NCBI GenBank assembly: GCA_016704535.1 | Contig: JADIZZ010000025.1 | Coordinates: 1-15,876 of the forward strand | Length of the DNA: 15,876 nt | Origin: Betaproteobacteria bacterium | Lineage (GTDB): Bacteria > Pseudomonadota > Gammaproteobacteria > Burkholderiales > Burkholderiaceae_C | Reading direction: 5' to 3' | Part shown: positions 8,725-14,654 of the stretch, in pieces | How the letters are laid out: every line of letters begins with the position of its first letter | Position numbering within the stretch: the first letter of the stretch is position 1 | Notes under the pieces: generated by a model | What the model was told of the DNA's origin: nothing | Seen by the model: the letters and a program-made list of their open reading frames with translations, nothing else | Databases searched by the model: none | Position numbers and translations under genes: made by a program

Positions 8725-8729
8725 CCCCG
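8725..8729. repeat. Target-site duplication, right copy (CCCCG)
   Basis: CCCCG directly follows the right IS21 end and matches the left copy. Confidence 0.85.
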
Positions 8730-8797
8730 AGTTCGGCGCCGAGAAGCGGCCGTTGAAGTTGCGCTGTCCGGAAGCAGTCACTTGTCACCGAGTGCAA

Positions 8798-9711
8798 TCA
8801 ACGCGAAGTGGACGCCAATTTTCTTGTTACCAACGCCCCAGCCAACCCCATGCCGACGAGGAACAGCGTTGCGGGCTCGGGGACGCCGTTGACCACCTCA
8901 CCTCCCGACCCACCCGTTCCCCCGGACCCAGTGCTGACGCCCTGGTCGTAGCCGCCGCTGCCGAAGCCGATATCACCGCTAACGCCGCATCCCAGAGAAA
9001 TGGCGTCCATGATCAAGGTCACTTGCGCTTCGGCCGAAGCGAGTCGGCCGCAACCTAGGTGAGACCGCCGTTGCTGCTTATGGTTTGTCTGGCAAAAACA
9101 TTGCCGACAAGCGTATCGCCATCAAGGGTCGCTGCGCTGTCGGCAAACCAATAGATTCCGACCGTCGAGCCGGTGCCGACACCCGTCACGCTGACGTTCG
9201 AGTCCTCCGACATGATGAACGTACTCGAGAAACGAAAGCGCCAGACTGCGTTCAGATCACCCAAGCCGTTAAGGACCAGATTCCCCGTCAAATTTGAAGT
9301 TCCGGCGCCCACGTCGTAAGTCCCCGGAACGAGAAAACCGCCATTGGCGGCCTGAAACGCGTCGAGATTTCCGTTCCCGGCCGCGATCGTAAAGTTGGCA
9401 CCACCGGCAGTCACAGCAAGGATTGCGGCGTCGAGATCCACTTGAGCCTGCTGTGCCAGCGGCGTATTCTGTTGAATTGAGCCCGAAGTGAAAACGTAAC
9501 CTCCGCCGACCGTGGCGTTAGGGGACGAACCCAGGTTGCCACCGATGGTGCTGGTCGGGACGTTGGTCACTCCCGCGGCACCCAACACGGCGAAGCTGGC
9601 CAGGCTCGAAACCAGCACGGGTGCCGCCGAGGCGTGAGAAGGCGCGAAGGAGAACGCAGCGCAGATCGCTGTCGAGACGAAGGCGCAGGCGGAGGCCAAG
9701 TAGGTCTTCAT
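8798..9711 (-). pseudogene. DUF3494 (ice-binding-like) secreted protein with PEP-CTERM tag, one frameshift
   Basis: From the ATG at 9711 the protein has a signal peptide (MKTYLASACAFVSTAICAAF, then SHASAAP) and a DUF3494 beta-solenoid domain: SFAVLGAAGVTNVPTSTIGGNLGSSP, LAQQAQVDLDAA, LVPGTYDVG, LNAVWRFRFSSTFIMSEDSNV, and VGNVFARQTISSNGGLT, where it meets TAG at 9055-9057. The next frame continues GCGRLASAEAQVTLIMDAISLGCG, a Gly/Ser linker and the sorting tag VPEPATLFLVGMGLAGALVTRKLAS, with a stop at 8798. One lost base near 9056 joins them, giving 304 residues, a normal length. PEP-CTERM tags are processed by exosortase in bacteria with exopolysaccharide clusters; none is in the window. Some DUF3494 proteins bind ice, others act in adhesion or are uncharacterised. 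As read, the product lacks its membrane/sorting tag. Confidence 0.85.
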
Positions 9712-10146
9712 TGGGGCAGCCCTGAAAGTTGGTCATTGACGAACACGCATACGGTATGGGTCTGCCAACTTGGCGTATGTCCGGTATCCAACATAGCGCG
9801 ACAGCGCACTGAACGCAGCCACGTCCTGGGACATCACCCCCGCGACGCTGCGGGTCGGACTCTTTGAGTCGGTGCGCAGCGCGGCTGATAGGGCATTACA
9901 TAGCCGCCAGCCGCCCATGTTGGCAAATGGCCGGGACGAGCCAAAGCGGAGTTCAAGTTGGCCGCCGTAAACCAGTCATCCAAGGCGGGCCAGCAGGGGA
10001 AATTCTGAGCGGATCACCAGCGGCCGGTTATGGCCGTCAAGAGCCCGCTACGAGGGGCGGCTTCACGGCATCCTGTCTCCCCAAGATTGACCCAGACGGC
10101 CGCCGGACGGTCGGGCGCCCTGCCCTTCAGCAGTCAAGCTTGGCGG
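9712..10146. other. Intergenic region upstream of DUF3494 and downstream of the RES toxin
   Basis: No convincing gene. A 61-codon - strand frame (9733-9918) ends just before the DUF3494 start but shows no family features. About 40-80 bp upstream of the DUF3494 start are palindromic elements: CATACGGTATG at 9748-9758, and TTGG/CCAA arms at 9770-9773 and 9788-9791 enclosing two GTAT-containing words. These may be regulator sites. No clear -35/-10 or sigma-54 site was found. Confidence 0.35.
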
Positions 10147-10670
10147 TCAGTGCCGCCCGAACAGTCGAGCATCCCATACCACCGGTTCCGGGCTGCTGGC
10201 CACGATCATCCTGAACTCGGGATGCTGCGGGTTCAGGAGCACGTTCCCTTCCCTGCGCGCTACGACCGAAGGAACCACCAGAACTGCAGTTCTGCGCTCG
10301 CGGATCCAGGCATCGCCGAAAGCCCTGGCCACCGCCAGATCCGCATGGTCCCACCCGACGGGCAGGCTGCTCTCGTCATGTCGCTCGGTCGTCACGGCAG
10401 CCGCGACGCTGATCTCGATGGCGACATGCGTCCTGGGCACTCGCCCGATGCCGGCGTGGGCCAGGCACTCGAGGAGCATGGCGCCCGCATAGGAGCGGCT
10501 TGCATAAATGACGCCATGGCCCGGCGAATTCCACCGGCCGCCCACGAGCGATGCAACGGTGGACTGAACGGGTCGAATCGTCCGTCAGCGATGCGCCATG
10601 CCTGCCAGGCTTGGGACTGAGCCTGCTTGGTTGTCGCCGCCTTGGACCGCGCCTTACGCGGCGACGCCAT
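10147..10670 (-). pseudogene. RES-domain toxin (ParT/MbcT-like), one frameshift
   Basis: RES toxins act on NAD+ (MbcT) or ADP-ribosylate a host enzyme (ParT). The ATG at 10670 overlaps the antitoxin end by 17 bases, as is common in such pairs. The protein begins with a Lys/Arg/Ala-rich leader and AWRIADGRFDPFS (about 10556); the frame then fails. The neighbouring frame carries on with TVASLVGGRWNSPGHGVIYASRSYAGAMLLECLAH, the core RES motifs, and ends NVLLNPQHPEFRMIVASSPEPVVWDARLFGRH with a stop at 10147. One lost base near 10560 accounts for this; restoring it gives 174 residues, a normal size. An internal GTG at 10545 could start a shorter product without the conserved first Arg, probably inactive. 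Confidence 0.87.
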
Positions 10671-11088
10671 GGAACAGCGACCAGAGCAGGTTCTCGACCC
10701 GGCGCGCGCCCAGCTCCGTCAGGGCCACCTCGATGGGGCGCCTGCCGCCCAGCATGGCGTGATCGGTGGACAAGAACGCCCGAGCATCGTCGGCGTTGTC
10801 CCACACGTGCTCTGCGGTTGCGATCACCCGCGCCAGACGCTCCACCCGTTCTCCTTCCTGTGGCTTCAACTCCTCGCCCCTGCGGTGGAAGGTGGCCGCC
10901 GGGATGACACGTAGCATCAAGGCCGCCGCATCGGGCGACGAACCGTAGACGTGGCGCGCAACGGCGCTGAGTGAGGCCTTAGGCAGGCCCGCCTCGACCT
11001 GTTGCTCGAGTTGCTCGACCGACGTGACCTTTCGGCGGAGACCCAGAACCTGGGCGATCCTGCCCGGTTCAACCACGGCTGCGTACAT
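10654..11088 (-). CDS. Xre/MbcA/ParS-type antitoxin of the RES toxin
   Basis: This 144-residue protein neutralises the RES toxin and usually represses its own operon. It starts at the ATG at 11088 with GGAG nine bases upstream. The N-terminal part (residues about 20-75) is the DNA-binding region seen in the family. The C-terminal MbcA/ParS domain (old DUF2384) reads GERVERLARVIATAEHVW, ARAFLSTDHAMLGGRRPIEVALTELGARRVENLLWSLFHGVAA, with the typical LGGRRP and GARRVE motifs. The frame is intact, unlike its toxin partner directly downstream. A palindrome covers the predicted -10 box just upstream, fitting autoregulation. Confidence 0.9.
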   Translation of the reverse strand: MYAAVVEPGRIAQVLGLRRKVTSVEQLEQQVEAGLPKASLSAVARHVYGSSPDAAALMLRVIPAATFHRRGEELKPQEGERVERLARVIATAEHVWDNADDARAFLSTDHAMLGGRRPIEVALTELGARRVENLLWSLFHGVAA

Positions 11089-11104
11089 GCGGCTGACTCC
11101 CAGT

Positions 11105-11124
11105 TGATAGATAAAATTCTATCA
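11105..11124 (-). promoter_or_regulatory. Palindromic operator overlapping the RES/Xre promoter
   Basis: A perfect inverted repeat with 7-bp arms (TGATAGA and TCTATCA) and a 6-bp AT-rich centre. On the - strand it contains TAGAAT, a good -10 box, with TTGGCT 16 bp upstream as a possible -35. It lies 16 bp before the antitoxin start, so antitoxin binding here would block transcription. Confidence 0.7.
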
Positions 11125-11264
11125 TCTGAAGAACCTCAGCCAACCACCAGAATGCCGGGCACGGGTCGAACTGCCATCCAAAACCGGGAGGTTTGCGGTC
11201 CGTCGCTCTTCGCCCCTATCCTTCGGCCGCGCACAGCCAACCTACCCGAAATCGGGCCAGACGA

Positions 11265-11341
11265 GCTGTCTGATATTTGCCCCATGAACCCGCCGGAACC
11301 TGGGCAAAGTCGGCCGGAACTTGGCGGAAATATCAGACAGC
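11265..11341. repeat. 14-bp inverted repeat enclosing two direct repeats, next to the tRNA fragment
   Basis: GCTGTCTGATATTT (11265-11278) pairs perfectly with its inverse at 11328-11341. Between and into the right arm lie two related direct repeats beginning GCCGGAAC at 11292 and 11313 (GCCGGAACCTGGGCAAA and GCCGGAACTTGGCGGAAA). The block ends 54 bp before the tRNA-Asn fragment. Such paired repeats beside an att core resemble the arm-type binding sites of tyrosine integrases; a transcription terminator is less likely because the arms are AT-rich and 49 bp apart. Confidence 0.6.
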
Positions 11342-11395
11342 AAAACCCCGGAAAGCGAGCATTGGCGCGGGTTTCCGGCCCGTTCGGTGGTGGGG

Positions 11396-11440
11396 CTGTT
11401 AATCCGTAGGTCCCTGGTTCGAGCCCAGGTCGGGGAGCCA
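11396..11440 (+). other. 3' fragment of tRNA-Asn(GTT), probable attR of an integrated element
   Basis: From the anticodon loop CTGTTAA onward the sequence is a normal tRNA-Asn 3' half: the 3' anticodon stem TCCGT, the variable loop, a perfect T-arm (CCTGG, TTCGAGC, CCAGG), the acceptor strand TCGGGGA, the discriminator G and CCA. The 5' half is missing: no matching acceptor strand, D-arm or 5' anticodon stem occurs upstream. Tyrosine integrases often use the anticodon-loop-to-3'-end part of a tRNA gene as the att core, leaving an intact tRNA at one end and a fragment like this at the other. With this orientation the element should lie to the left. Confidence 0.8.
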
Positions 11441-11456
11441 AGAAAAGCAAAGACTT

Positions 11457-11479
11457 AGCCCAGCCTCACCCGCTGGGCT
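11457..11479 (+). terminator. Hairpin terminator behind the tRNA-Asn fragment
   Basis: Perfect 8-bp arms AGCCCAGC and GCTGGGCT with a 7-base loop, 16 bp after the CCA end. It lacks a strong T run. Position and form fit the original terminator of the tRNA-Asn gene, left in place when the gene was split. Confidence 0.55.
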
Positions 11480-11612
11480 TCGTCACTTCTGGGCTCCGTG
11501 TAGCGGCTGTGTAGGGGCAGCGCGGAGTTTCGGAGGCGGAAACCCCCCGAACCGTGGCCGGTTCGCACGAATCGCCTGCGAAGTTCAGCCTGCCTGCAAC
11601 AGCCCCACCGCG
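11480..11612. other. Short region without a recognised gene
   Basis: This is the open tail of the - strand thermonuclease frame beyond its family-like part. It contains a small hairpin (CGAACC with GGTTCG, near 11549-11566). Nothing else is recognised. Confidence 0.35.
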
Positions 11613-11858
11613 CCCTCGCCGCGCCGCGCGGGCTTTATCTTGCACCGCGTACAGAGCCCGGTCGGTGACGTACTTGTCGAACACCCAGGCCATGCTGGAG
11701 CGGACTTGCTCGGAGTTCGCTTCGATGTCGTCGCAGGTCGTGCGCCCCACGGTGCGGCCGTAGCGGTCCTTGGTCAGGGGCCTGACCTCGGCCGGCTGCT
11801 CGCACCGGGCGGTCACCGTCGCCGGTGGTGCGATCCATCGATCGCGGGTCTGCGCCAA
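11613..11858 (-). pseudogene. Thermonuclease (SNase) family fragment, C-terminal half
   Basis: SNase-type nucleases are usually exported calcium-dependent enzymes. The - strand reads EVRPLTKDRYGRTVGRTTCDDIEANSEQVRSSMAWVFDKYVTDRALYAVQDKARAARRG. The KDRYGRTVGRV-like segment and AWVFDKYV are hallmarks of the second half of the SNase domain. The first half, with the metal site and one catalytic Arg, is absent: only an unrelated TTG-started leader precedes it, and the terminator at 11891-11919 lies just beyond. After ARAARRG the family similarity also ends, although the frame stays open to 11466. It is a fragment and cannot be active. Confidence 0.7.
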
Positions 11859-11880
11859 TGCGCAGGCCGGTTGAGGTCGA

Positions 11881-11919
11881 AAAATGAAAAAGGCCCGGAT
11901 CCTTTCGGGATCCGGGCCT
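11881..11919 (-). terminator. Strong rho-independent terminator for - strand transcription
   Basis: Perfect 12-bp arms (AGGCCCGGATCC and GGATCCGGGCCT, 11891-11919) with a 5-base loop. On the - strand they are followed by TTTTTCATTTTT. It should end transcripts coming from the right, that is, from the small - strand frame at 11948-12154. Confidence 0.85.
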
Positions 11920-11947
11920 CTGCGTACAGAGCTTGGAGGGTGCGCGT

Positions 11948-12154
11948 CTACGCGCTGCCCTCTCCCGGATGCATTCGGTCCTCGTTCCGATCAAGCTGCC
12001 AACCGCCAAAGGATTGGCCAAATCGGCAGCCTGTCGGATAGACCTGATGCAAGGCGGCGTCGCATGCGCCCAGCGACCCCATCGCCGCGGCACGCACGAA
12101 CGCGACCAGACCCTTCATGGGTCGGTTGGTTCTGATGACGTGCCTGGATTTCAC
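11948..12154 (-). CDS. Hypothetical small protein (68 aa)
   Basis: I do not recognise this protein. It would start at a GTG at 12154 with AAGG about ten bases upstream and ends 28 bp before the strong - strand terminator, which is the main reason to think something is transcribed here. The sequence (MKSRHVIRTNRPMKGLVAFVRAAAMGSLGACDAALHQ, then a GRFGQSFGGWQ-like part) shows no signal peptide or membrane helix that I trust. It is divergent from the small HTH gene at 12279, with an operator-like palindrome between them. It may instead be non-coding, or the transcript may be an untranslated RNA. Confidence 0.3.
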   Translation of the reverse strand: MKSRHVIRTNRPMKGLVAFVRAAAMGSLGACDAALHQVYPTGCRFGQSFGGWQLDRNEDRMHPGEGSA

Positions 12155-12199
12155 GATGAAGCCTTCTGAGAAAAGTGGTGCTCAATGAGCAGAGGAGGC

Positions 12200-12224
12200 G
12201 GACTGTAAATAGTCTTTACTGTCC
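12200..12224. promoter_or_regulatory. Operator-like palindrome upstream of the small HTH gene
   Basis: Arms GGACTGTAAA and TTTACTGTCC surround a 5-base centre; nine of ten arm positions pair. It lies 55 bp before the GTG of the HTH gene and 46 bp before the divergent small frame, so the HTH protein could control both. Confidence 0.5.
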
Positions 12225-12278
12225 CGTCAACCCCCTGCGAGAATGTAGTTTGACCTCGTTGCATCGCGTGCACAGCAA

Positions 12279-12662
12279 GTGGCCAACACGACCATCACCA
12301 GAAGACAGAACGCACTGGCGCTCTTCCAGGCCTACGCAGAGAAGGCCCTCGCCTCCGGGGCTCCTCCCAAGGGGCTGGAGCAGACATTCGCCGCGACGTT
12401 GCAGATCTCGCCCAGCATGTGGAGCCAGATCAAGTCGTCGCGGCCGATCGGCGACAAGTTGGCCCGGCAGATCGAACAGCACCATGGCAAGCCGACAGGG
12501 TGGCTCGACGAAGCTCGCGAGAGCGACTCGGTGGCGCCTGCCGAGAAGGCCTTCCTGGACCTTGCGTTGAAGGCTTGGCGTGCGACAAACAGCACAGGTC
12601 GGAAGGCGCTGCGCGAGCAGATGAAGCAGGTCGCAGCCACAAAGGTTTCAAGCTTGCGCTGA
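12279..12662 (+). CDS. Small Cro/CI-like helix-turn-helix protein
   Basis: The 127-residue protein starts at GTG 12279 without a clear ribosome binding site. The region ALFQAYAEKALASGAPPKGLEQTFAATLQISPSMWSQIKSSRPIGDKLARQIEQHHGKPTGWLDEAR (about 13-80) looks like a phage-repressor-type HTH: a first helix, LEQTFAATLQISPSMWSQIKSSRPIG as the turn region, then a helix that in Cro/CI-like proteins completes the fold. The C-terminal 45 residues are basic and helical. It is probably a regulator of the palindrome at 12200-12224. It faces hipA convergently, with 59 bp between their stops. It does not resemble HipB or the Xre protein at 14655. Confidence 0.65.
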   Translation: MANTTITRRQNALALFQAYAEKALASGAPPKGLEQTFAATLQISPSMWSQIKSSRPIGDKLARQIEQHHGKPTGWLDEARESDSVAPAEKAFLDLALKAWRATNSTGRKALREQMKQVAATKVSSLR

Positions 12663-12721
12663 TCGCCAGCGTCGCTCGGGGCACGCCCAGTGCAGTCACG
12701 CCCTTGTGCCGACCTCCGCCT

Positions 12722-13996
12722 TCACACAGCCTCAGGTGGCTCCTGTCGGAAAAAGCACTCCGGCAGCATCGCCTGCTCCAGCATCGCGATGCTCTTCGCG
12801 TCGACACCACGCTCGGTGAAGAACTCTCGCCATCCACGCGCGACGGCCAACATGCCGTCGATCAGCGACCGCGCCGCTTCCTCGCCCAGCCCGAAGGCTG
12901 CGCACTGCGACAGCAGGTTGTAGAGGCTGGCGGCCCGTCCGAAGCGGCCGACCTCCAGCGCCAGGTCCCGGCGTTCGACGGACACCATCGCGACTGGCAG
13001 GATGTCGTAGGCCGGGCTCAAGCGCCAGCCGGCGGTGGTGTGCAGCAGCGCGTGGTTGCGGGGGTGGTCGTCGTTGTTGGTGACCATTGCATTGAAGACC
13101 ATGCGCCGGTACAGCTCGCGACGGTCCTCGGCGGGTTTGACCGACCAGCGGCGAAGTTCGTCGGCGAGCAGCGGATAGGACCAGCGCTCACGCCCGAGGT
13201 AGCCGTCCTCGGCATCGAGCACCGTCAACCCCGACACGAGGCCGTGGCGCACGTACGTCTTGGCCTGGGGGTTCCACTCGCGATCGAAGCGTCCCAGCAT
13301 GAGCACGTCGCTTGTTCCGACGCGTTCGAGACGGGCCTGGCAGACACGAAGCCCCGCCGCCCGCGCCAGTTCGAGCGTGGCGTACTCGATGCGCTGCACG
13401 TTGTGCCGGTCCCCCCGCTCGGGCAGTTTCGCAAGCCAGATCTTTTGCTCGTCCTCGACCGTGACCTTGGGCCTGGCGCCGCCCATGCTGGTGCCAGGTT
13501 CGAGCGATTCAAGCACTTCGTGCGGCAGGCGACCGTCTTCCTCCAGCCTGTGCGCCGCGTCGATCAGCGCTGCGAGCTGATGCGTGCGGTTGAAGGGTCG
13601 CCCGGGTGCCGGCGGTTGCGGGCTGCGCCCGAAGCTGAGGTTGCCGGCGCCATCGTCGGGGCCGTTCAACAGGTACTCGATCTCCTGGATCTCGGCTTCC
13701 TGGCGTTGCAGCTTGGCCTGGATCACGCGACGCCCCCAGGCGTCAGGGCTGGCGTCGCGCACGGCGCCGGGGATGCCCTTCAGCTTCGTGAACTGCATTG
13801 GCCTTGTCGACAGCGGCAGGTGATACGGATCGAGTGCCACGACGGCCGGCCGTTCCAGGTAGCGCCGGCCATAGGTGAACGTACCCTCGTACGCACCGGC
13901 GCCGATGCTGCGCACCTTCAGCGACGCGCAGGGCACCGTCTCCACGGTGCCCGGGAGCTGGACGTACACGTAGCAGCGCTGTTCATCGGCGGCCAT
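12722..13996 (-). CDS. hipA: HipA-type serine/threonine kinase toxin
   Basis: HipA kinases phosphorylate glutamyl-tRNA synthetase or similar targets and cause growth arrest; HipB holds them inactive. The 424-residue protein (E. coli HipA has 440) has the N-terminal subdomain with FTYGRRYLERPAVVALDPYHLPL, then LKGIPGAVRDASPDAWGRRVI. The ATP-binding loop is GTSMGGARPK (168-177), the catalytic loop NAMVTNNDDHPRNHALL (302-318, Asp309 and Asn314), and the metal-binding motif LSPAYDI (Asp331). All key residues are present and the frame is intact. The start is the ATG at 13996, two bases after the hipB stop, so translation is probably coupled. The module lies convergent to the small HTH gene and divergent from an Xre/DUF6036 pair. 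Confidence 0.92.
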   Translation of the reverse strand: MAADEQRCYVYVQLPGTVETVPCASLKVRSIGAGAYEGTFTYGRRYLERPAVVALDPYHLPLSTRPMQFTKLKGIPGAVRDASPDAWGRRVIQAKLQRQEAEIQEIEYLLNGPDDGAGNLSFGRSPQPPAPGRPFNRTHQLAALIDAAHRLEEDGRLPHEVLESLEPGTSMGGARPKVTVEDEQKIWLAKLPERGDRHNVQRIEYATLELARAAGLRVCQARLERVGTSDVLMLGRFDREWNPQAKTYVRHGLVSGLTVLDAEDGYLGRERWSYPLLADELRRWSVKPAEDRRELYRRMVFNAMVTNNDDHPRNHALLHTTAGWRLSPAYDILPVAMVSVERRDLALEVGRFGRAASLYNLLSQCAAFGLGEEAARSLIDGMLAVARGWREFFTERGVDAKSIAMLEQAMLPECFFRQEPPEAV

Positions 13997-13998
13997 GA

Positions 13999-14328
13999 TC
14001 AGAAGTCGTTGTCGACGACCGCGGACTGCCGCACACGCTGCGGCCGGCGCGCCGCTTCGAGGATGCGACCATGCTCGTCGGCGTCAGGTTCGGCCAGGGC
14101 GGCTGCCGTGCCGAGCAGCCCGAGCTTCCACAGCACCGTGAAGACGGTGCCAAGGGTGCTGGCGGTGCCACCCTTCTCCAAAGCGTAGAGCGTCTTGCGG
14201 GTGATGCCGCAGGCCTGCGCGAGTTCTTCCTGGTTCATGCGCCGGCGGATGCGCGCCACGCGGATGTTCTGGCCGAGTTGCTGTGCTGCTGTCGTGACCT
14301 CCAGCGGAGGCGCCGTCAAGGTTGGCAT
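13999..14328 (-). CDS. hipB: HipB-type antitoxin and repressor
   Basis: The 109-residue Xre-family protein starts at the ATG at 14328. The HTH covers about residues 17-79 (QLGQNIRVARIRRRMNQEELAQACGITRKTLYALEKGGTAS and on). The C-terminal tail is charged (RRPQRVRQSAVVDNDF), and such tails often contact HipA. It binds and inhibits HipA and represses the operon. Its HTH aligns without gaps to that of the divergent Xre protein at 14655: from residue 17 in both, 22 of 63 positions are identical by hand count. The upstream region has a good promoter and repeated GGGTATCA words. Confidence 0.88.
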   Translation of the reverse strand: MPTLTAPPLEVTTAAQQLGQNIRVARIRRRMNQEELAQACGITRKTLYALEKGGTASTLGTVFTVLWKLGLLGTAAALAEPDADEHGRILEAARRPQRVRQSAVVDNDF

Positions 14329-14340
14329 TTCGATGCCCGT

Positions 14341-14363
14341 AATCTGTTTCTTCGGGTATCAGA
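14341..14363 (+). repeat. Direct repeat 1 in the hipBA control region
   Basis: AATCTGT, six variable bases, then GGGTATCA. The same 23-bp layout recurs at 14426-14448. Known HipB operators contain TATCC/GGATA halves, and the GGTATC word here is related. This copy overlaps the predicted -10 box. Confidence 0.6.
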
Positions 14364-14389
14364 GTACACATTGTGAACCTTAGTGTCAA
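14361..14389 (-). promoter_or_regulatory. Predicted hipBA promoter
   Basis: On the - strand a perfect -35 box TTGACA (14389-14384) is followed after 17 bp by TACTCT (14366-14361), a weak -10. The start codon of hipB lies 32 bp further on. The -10 side overlaps the first GGGTATCA repeat, which fits repression by HipB. Confidence 0.6.
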
Positions 14390-14425
14390 TGCTCATGATC
14401 CAAGAAAGATCCCTTGGATACTCGC

Positions 14426-14448
14426 AATCTGTCACATTGGGTATCACA
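14426..14448 (+). repeat. Direct repeat 2 in the hipBA control region
   Basis: A second copy of AATCTGT-N6-GGGTATCA, 85 bp from the first. Between them, at 14398-14419, lies an inverted repeat ATCCAAG / CTTGGAT. Two sites on either side of the -35 box could allow looping or cooperative repression. Confidence 0.6.
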
Positions 14449-14606
14449 TGACTCATACAAGACATGACCAGGCACGACCAGACCTTTCCGGCCTTGCCCC
14501 GCTGCCGGCCCACCTCACTGCACCTTCGTGTTGGTTGCCTGCGCGCCGGGCAGCCCGTGCATTCGGCCGATGCCGCCTCACGCGACTTCTCGACACGCAC
14601 TGCCTG
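14449..14606. other. Intergenic region between two divergent toxin-antitoxin modules
   Basis: It contains no gene that I can support. Short near-repeats ATGACCAG / ACGACCAG occur near 14464-14481. The control elements lie on either side of it. Confidence 0.4.
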
Positions 14607-14645
14607 ACTAGCCAAATGGACAACCGTGCATGCTTTGGCTAGTAT
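14607..14645 (+). promoter_or_regulatory. Promoter with 10-bp palindromic operator, probable leaderless start
   Basis: Perfect 10-bp inverted arms ACTAGCCAAA (14607-14616) and TTTGGCTAGT (14634-14643), 17 bp apart. Directly inside lies -35 TGGACA (14617-14622), a 17-bp spacer, and -10 TAGTAT (14640-14645), overlapped by the right arm. Transcription would begin at about 14652-14655, at or next to the ATG at 14655, which also lacks a Shine-Dalgarno sequence. The mRNA is therefore probably leaderless. Confidence 0.72.
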
Positions 14646-14654
14646 TCTGGACAA

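Noticed and set aside
9712..9800. A sigma-54 promoter for the PEP-CTERM gene
   Set aside because: TTGGCA is present, but no GC lies at the required distance, so the -24/-12 pattern fails.
9733..9918. A 61-codon - strand frame just upstream of the DUF3494 gene
   Set aside because: It has no ribosome binding site or family feature that I can support, and it overlaps likely control elements.
11265..11341. Reading the 14-bp inverted repeat as a terminator
   Set aside because: The arms are 49 bp apart and AT-rich, with no T run behind them; integrase arm sites or another protein-binding role fits better.
11136..11450. A 104-codon - strand frame beginning MLFLAPRPGLEPGTYGLT
   Set aside because: This peptide is the usual false reading of a tRNA 3' end (the T-arm and acceptor in antisense). 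The tRNA-Asn fragment at 11396-11440 explains it.
12419..14188. A 589-codon + strand frame opposite hipA and hipB
   Set aside because: It lies antisense to a clear HipA kinase with all motifs. Long antisense frames are common in GC-rich genes, and it shows no family features.
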